Source of the DNA: Hansschlegelia plantiphila
GTDB taxonomy: Bacteria > Pseudomonadota > Alphaproteobacteria > Rhizobiales > Methylopilaceae
Reading direction: 5' to 3'
NCBI RefSeq assembly: GCF_027922265.1
Contig: NZ_BSFI01000003.1
Coordinates: 392 to 35,850 of the forward strand
Length of the DNA: 35,459 nucleotides
In this document: positions 31,932 to 35,459 of the stretch, piece after piece
How the letters are laid out: each line of letters opens with the position of its first letter
How positions within the stretch are numbered: the stretch's first letter is position 1
Translations under genes and position numbers: made by a program
Notes under the pieces: generated by a model
Database searches by the model: none
Seen by the model: the letters and a program-made list of their open reading frames with translations, nothing else
What the model was told of the DNA's origin: nothing

Positions 31932-32333
31932 ATGCGCTCGTTCGCCGCCCTCGTCGCCCCGTTGGCTCTAGCCGCCGCTTTGACGGCGTCGTTCGAAGCT
32001 CGCGCGCAGAACCTCGATCCGCGTCTTGAAGCTGCATACCGCAGCCGAGGCATGGCGGGCGTCCTGGCGATGCTCAATGCCTGCTACGCGACGGCCAGCA
32101 AGGCTATCCCGCGCGTGGTCGACTGCGCGAACTTGGACGCTGCAGCTTACGGCCTAGACCGCGCCGCTCAGGCCAGCTTCCGAATGCCGGCGACGCCCGG
32201 CTTTTCTCGATACGAGACCCGCGAGCGGATCGTCCGGGCGATGAGGCGCTCGGGCGCGAAGCCCGCCGACATTGACCCTTCGCTCGACGTTGTGGCGCGC
32301 CACGTTGGCGGCTACGCGCTCGAGCTTCGATGA
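31932..32333 (+). CDS. secreted hypothetical protein
   Basis: ATG 31932 begins a signal peptide (MRSFAALVAPLALAAALTAS, cleavage near ARAQ). A GTG six bases upstream is an alternative. The 133-residue product is helical with a CYATASKAIPRVVDCANLD loop that could be disulphide-linked. It diverges from the gene at 31189-31803, and its stop overlaps the next start. Not recognised. Confidence 0.6.
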   Translation: MRSFAALVAPLALAAALTASFEARAQNLDPRLEAAYRSRGMAGVLAMLNACYATASKAIPRVVDCANLDAAAYGLDRAAQASFRMPATPGFSRYETRERIVRAMRRSGAKPADIDPSLDVVARHVGGYALELR

Positions 32334-32626
32334 TGTCTGGAGCCCTGCCGGCCGCGCGAACGCCTAAGACGGAGGACTTCCGCCGAGCTCTCGCCGAGCG
32401 CCTGGCGCACGCGGAGCGAGACGGCCAAACCGAGCTAGAAGTGACGTCCGGCGATCTGCATCGTGAGGTCGGCGGCTATCCCGGTGTGGATCCTCGCATG
32501 CCGATGTGCTGCCGCGCCATGCGAGCGGCGATGGAGCCGGGCGACGCCGAGCTGTCGGCGCCTCCGAAAGGCGACGGGGCGACGCTTGTCATCCGCTATC
32601 GGTTGCCGCGGTCTCGTTCAGCATGA
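32330..32626 (+). CDS. small protein with a 'GGYPG ... MPxCC' domain
   Basis: The 98-residue product overlaps the previous stop. Its core reads SGDLHREVGGYPGVDPRMPM, then CCRAMRAAM and GATLVIRYRLPR. I associate this conserved core with small bacterial proteins and with domains found beside HNH-type restriction enzymes, but that link is from memory and no nuclease motif is seen here. A Cys pair next to an Arg-rich helix could bind metal or nucleic acid. Confidence 0.6.
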   Translation: MMSGALPAARTPKTEDFRRALAERLAHAERDGQTELEVTSGDLHREVGGYPGVDPRMPMCCRAMRAAMEPGDAELSAPPKGDGATLVIRYRLPRSRSA

Positions 32627-32742
32627 GGATTGTCGCGAGCCTCGGATCAAGCTTTGCCGCCATGACATCAGGCATCGATGTCGATAGCCTAAGAGGCATG
32701 AGATCTAACCGAAATCCTCTCACTCCAGCCGGAAACTGAGCG

Positions 32743-33126
32743 ATGGCAAAATCGCCTCCCGCTAAGACACCTTCGTCTTATAGGACCGTCGGCAGGACCT
32801 ACGATGGCGTGAAGGTGCTGGCGCCCAAGACGAAATCAAAGACCTTTACGGCGGCCGAGGTGAGGCGCGCCATCGCGAAGGCGATTGAAGAGGTCTCAAG
32901 AGCGGATAAGCCGCTACTGCGAGAGAGCGACTCCCCGAGAATCCAGAAGCGGAAAGATGGACGCTTTGAGGTGAAAAAGCCGGGCGCTAAGCGGGCGAGC
33001 GCGGTTACAGACACGCAGACGGAGGCTATAGCCAGGGCGAAAGAGATCGAGCCAAATAAAGCTCCGATCGCCAAGCGCGTTCGAAAAGGGCCCGGTGTCA
33101 AGAGGGGCACATGGCGCAAAACCTGA
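32743..33126 (+). CDS. DUF2188-like basic protein, partner of the next gene
   Basis: The 127-residue protein is very basic. Residues about 66-110 (RIQKRKDGRFEVKKPGAKRA and TDTQTEAIARAKEI) match the DUF2188 pattern of a small beta hairpin and helix. The N-terminal half is Lys-rich with one helix (AAEVRRAIAKAIEEV). The next gene starts inside it with a 16-base overlap, so the two are almost certainly one translational unit. Function unknown. Confidence 0.7.
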   Translation: MAKSPPAKTPSSYRTVGRTYDGVKVLAPKTKSKTFTAAEVRRAIAKAIEEVSRADKPLLRESDSPRIQKRKDGRFEVKKPGAKRASAVTDTQTEAIARAKEIEPNKAPIAKRVRKGPGVKRGTWRKT

Positions 33127-33806
33127 CAAAGGCACAGCGATCTATACTGAAGAGAGCAGCCACGGCTCTCGATGTTTTTATAAACTGTCCGTTCGATGCC
33201 GAGTATAAAGCAATCTTTAATGCGATCGTCTACACTGTAGTTCGTTCAGGCTACCGGGCTCGGTGTGCTTTAGAAACAGACGACGCGGCCGAAAACCGCT
33301 TCGGAAAGATTATTAAGATCATCAGTGAGTGTCGCTACGGCGTTCACGACATCTCGCGTACTGAAGTAAGCGGCAACCCGCCCCTGCCGCGTTTTAACAT
33401 GCCGTTAGAACTCGGGTTGTGGTTCGGTGCCCATCACCTTGGCCGAGACGACCAGGCTGGAAAGAAGTGCATCGTGTTCGACCGCGAGCAGTACCGTTAC
33501 CTGCGCTTCATTTCGGATATCAGCGGCCAAGATATCCACTCGCACGACGGTGACATCCCAAAGCTCATCAGCGAACTCTCCGCGTGGCTTCGGCACCTGC
33601 CTGGAGGAGTTCACGCCGGAGGCGGCCAGGCTATCTTGGGCGAGTACGAAACCTTTCGATCGCTCCTTCCTGTCTTGAGCGGTCAGAAGAATATGGCACC
33701 CGACGAGCTGCTTTTCGCCGATTTCAACCTCATGATCACTGAATACGTAGCTAGCCTGACGGAAGAGACGCCCGCGCCGGTTGATCCAGTCGTCGCCGTA
33801 GCATGA
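33111..33806 (+). CDS. 'DVFINCPFD' family protein, nucleotide-processing candidate
   Basis: The 231-residue protein shows a Rossmann-like start DVFINCPFD (21-29), then CALE (52-55), ECRYGVHDISR (73-83), PRFNMPLELG with E100, and SDISGQDIHSH (135-145). These motifs recur in a conserved hypothetical family. The placing of a Glu in 'MPLELG' after a parallel-sheet core resembles N-deoxyribosyltransferase and TIR NADase folds, so cleavage of a nucleotide is my inference. No such activity is established from this sequence. It is coupled to the DUF2188-like gene, suggesting a two-component module. Confidence 0.7.
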   Translation: MAQNLTKAQRSILKRAATALDVFINCPFDAEYKAIFNAIVYTVVRSGYRARCALETDDAAENRFGKIIKIISECRYGVHDISRTEVSGNPPLPRFNMPLELGLWFGAHHLGRDDQAGKKCIVFDREQYRYLRFISDISGQDIHSHDGDIPKLISELSAWLRHLPGGVHAGGGQAILGEYETFRSLLPVLSGQKNMAPDELLFADFNLMITEYVASLTEETPAPVDPVVAVA

Positions 33807-33827
33807 CGAGCACAAGCGCAAGATCCT

Positions 33828-34325
33828 TCAAATCAGACCCGGATTAGGCACCGCCCAAATAAGCGTGATAGCCGATCGAGTGGTCTCAACCTTGAGTGCA
33901 GTCCGCTCCCGAAGGATTGCCGCCATGCCTGCGATGGCAGCGACACCAAAGTCGTAAGTCTCAAGCGTCAGCGACGGTTCCTTGCAGCCTGCCTCCTCAA
34001 GAGCCTCTTGGATTATCGAACTCAAGTGCGTCTCGGCGAAGTCTACTCCGGCGTCGTGACCATAGAGTCTTACCCCGCGAAACAACTGGTCGATCCCTGG
34101 CGACCTGCTCCTAGACATGAAGCTATTCTGAACCGCCGCCTTATAAGCGGCCTGAATTTTCTGCTTGATCTGCTGAGAAGAACCAAAAGGCGTGTCATTG
34201 ATCATCGCCTCAAAGACCCCGTTCGCTAAGATCGCTATAAGCCTCAATGCTAGGCAGACGAGGTCAGCGCGGCAACCTCTTCCGCTCTCCAGGCTCGCAG
34301 CCGAGTACCGACGGAGAAATGCCAA
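33828..34325 (-). CDS. hypothetical protein downstream of terS
   Basis: The frame gives up to 165 residues. The first 25 or so look GC-rich and irregular, so the true start may be near 34205 (MINDTPFGSS) or an upstream TTG. The rest is alpha/beta with SQQIKQKIQAAYKAAVQNSF and FAETHLSSIIQEALEEAG. It occupies the position where terL would normally begin but shows no terminase motif. It converges with the DVFINCPFD gene. Confidence 0.5.
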   Translation of the reverse strand: MAFLRRYSAASLESGRGCRADLVCLALRLIAILANGVFEAMINDTPFGSSQQIKQKIQAAYKAAVQNSFMSRSRSPGIDQLFRGVRLYGHDAGVDFAETHLSSIIQEALEEAGCKEPSLTLETYDFGVAAIAGMAAILRERTALKVETTRSAITLIWAVPNPGLI

Positions 34326-34397
34326 GAGGGATCAACAGCAGCGGAGCCTCCTCCAACGCCACTGGAACGGGTTGGGCACCGTGGATGAGTGGAAGCC

Positions 34398-35252
34398 TCA
34401 GGCGAAGGATTTCTCCAGCGGCGCCCGGATGGCTTCCGACACAAAGTCCGCCGCCTTCAGCCTCTTCCGCTCGCCCGCCACGAGCAGCCCATGCCGCTCG
34501 AGAAACGCCGCCTGAGACTCGAACGTCGGCGGGTCGTCCACGTCGAAGCCCTGGAAACCGCGGCCGACGAAGGGATGCCACCGCAGATCGTTCGGCATAA
34601 TCCAGCCCTCGGGTAGCCCCATCCGGACCAGCGGCTTGCCTCCATGCGCCTCGCACCTCAGCGTGCCCGTGCCGCCCACCCGCCGCCGCTGCTCCGGCGC
34701 CTCGTACTTCCACCAGCACCACGGCCGCGTGCCCGGCTTGTCGACGATCCACCGCTTCAGCACCGCCGGCCCGAACTCCGCCCATAGATCGCGCGTCTTC
34801 CGCCGGCTTGGCGCGAACCAGGCGTCGTCCCAGCACAGGCCGAACAGCGCCCACTTCTGATCCTCGTCGACGTCGCCCACGGCGTCGTTCAGGAACGCCC
34901 ACGACAGCTCGTCGAGCTCGACGCCCGGCGCCTGCTCGACAGCCTCCGCCGGCGCGCGCGGATCGGGCTTCGGCTTCCGACCGCCCACGAACAGACGCGC
35001 ATGCAGCCGACGCCGCTCCGCGGTCGCGACGGAGATCGCCCGATGCGCGGCCATGCGGATCTTCCCATCGTCGCTCTTGGTCTCTTTCTCCATCGCGGCG
35101 ATGCGGGCCTCGATCCCGACGTAATCGGTCAGGAGCTCCGCGCGCGGCCCGATTTCGAGCCCGTTTTGAGCCAATTCAGAGGCGATTTTCGACCATAGTC
35201 GACGCTCGGAAGCCTTGAGAAATGACGGAGCCTGAGGCGCTGAGGTGCCCAT
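34398..35252 (-). CDS. terS: terminase small subunit-like protein with C-terminal 'WWKYEAPE' domain
   Basis: ATG 35252 is favoured because AGGGA precedes it at nine bases. An upstream TTG would add six residues. The 284-residue protein opens with a P27-type small terminase helix region (SERRLWSKIASELAQNGLEI, then LLTDYVGIEARIAAMEKE). A second half follows with RPWCWWKYEAPEQRRRVGGT, LPEGWIMPNDLRW, DDPPTFESQAAFLERHGLL. That second half is known to me as a recurring phage protein next to terminases. TerS binds the packaging site and regulates TerL. No TerL gene follows it. Confidence 0.75.
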   Translation of the reverse strand: MGTSAPQAPSFLKASERRLWSKIASELAQNGLEIGPRAELLTDYVGIEARIAAMEKETKSDDGKIRMAAHRAISVATAERRRLHARLFVGGRKPKPDPRAPAEAVEQAPGVELDELSWAFLNDAVGDVDEDQKWALFGLCWDDAWFAPSRRKTRDLWAEFGPAVLKRWIVDKPGTRPWCWWKYEAPEQRRRVGGTGTLRCEAHGGKPLVRMGLPEGWIMPNDLRWHPFVGRGFQGFDVDDPPTFESQAAFLERHGLLVAGERKRLKAADFVSEAIRAPLEKSFA

Positions 35253-35279
35253 ATATTTTTTTCCCTGCAAAACGGAAAA

Positions 35280-35345
35280 TGTGTGAATGCCACCCGATGC
35301 GGCGGGGGCCCCTAGGGCTGTGGACTTTCGACCCCCCCTACCCCT
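35280..35345. other. candidate packaging (cos) region upstream of terS
   Basis: This short gene-free stretch upstream of terS holds GGGGCCCC (35305-35312, palindromic) and a C-run ACCCCCCCTACCCC. Cohesive-end sites usually lie just upstream of terS and often contain such G/C runs. No cut site can be defined from one sequence. Confidence 0.3.
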
Positions 35346-35406
35346 TCGCGGAACGCTGGCGGCTCGATGAGGTTAGGAGAGACCAACCTAATCACGGAGC
35401 GAAGCC

Positions 35407-35459
35407 ATGGATCACAGCAAGCATGTGCGACTGACGAGCGACGAACTCACCGGCTCGAC
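35407..35459 (+). CDS. 5' end of probable PRC-barrel domain protein, truncated by the window
   Basis: CGGAG precedes ATG 35407. The visible residues MDHSKHVRLTSDELTGS match the opening of PRC-barrel stress-type proteins common in Hyphomicrobiales, where this is followed by an 'EGA.VYG.DD.K.G.VSH' stretch that lies outside the window. I take it as the host gene on the right flank, though an accessory gene is not excluded. Confidence 0.55.
   Translation, partial: MDHSKHVRLTSDELTGS

Noticed and set aside
31367..32029. 220-residue plus-strand open frame opposite the Ala/Pro-rich exported protein
   Set aside because: The minus-strand protein has a signal segment and a conserved Cys motif. The plus frame is its complement.
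1..35459. CRISPR array, diversity-generating retroelement, rRNA or insertion sequence with terminal repeats
   Set aside because: No regular repeat-spacer array, reverse transcriptase, rRNA sequence or complete transposase was seen.

Overview
The window is GC-rich, with dense translationally coupled genes and alphaproteobacterial-type proteins. It most resembles a Hyphomicrobiales (Rhizobiales) chromosome carrying a tailed-phage (siphovirus, HK97/lambda-like) prophage. The genus cannot be fixed from the sequence. Both edges look like host genes: the last codons of a plus-strand gene at 1-71, and at 35407 the start of what looks like a PRC-barrel protein.

The minus strand from about 25.9 kb down to 0.1 kb is a nearly complete late module read right to left. 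In order it holds: a C-terminal remnant of the large terminase, a small membrane protein, portal, S49 head protease, HK97-type major capsid, capsid-associated protein, a repeat-containing protein, connectors, tail terminator, tail tube, tail chaperones G/GT with a canonical -1 frameshift site (GGGAAAC), and a 1489-residue tape measure with an embedded lambda-R-like transglycosylase. After these come three tail-tip assembly proteins, a J-like central tail protein with a lectin-like C-terminus, an SGNH-esterase tail spike, a second lectin-like receptor-binding candidate, a T4-type endolysin and a holin/spanin-like lysis cluster. A plus-strand YbjQ-like gene and small plus-strand genes around 1.7-3.7 kb interrupt the module like morons.

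Between the large-terminase remnant (25576-25875) and a small-terminase gene at the far right (34398-35252) lies an accessory island of about 8.5 kb. It begins with a complete tyrosine recombinase whose stop codon overlaps the terminase reading frame. It continues with a ribbon-helix-helix gene under an inverted repeat, a 670-base structured non-coding region with repeated short motifs, an AT-richer cluster of four unrecognised genes (two membrane proteins among them), small secreted proteins, and a two-gene overlapping module (DUF2188-like protein plus a 'DVFINCPFD' nucleotide-processing candidate). No phage repressor, replication gene, or N-terminal ATPase of the large terminase is visible.

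As it stands, the prophage could build heads and tails but could not package DNA by itself. The layout suggests a mobile island that entered the terL gene of a prophage, with the 5' part of terL either deleted or lying beyond the right edge. The main candidates for undescribed biology are this terL-targeted island, its four-gene AT-rich cluster and the DUF2188-like/DVFINCPFD pair.
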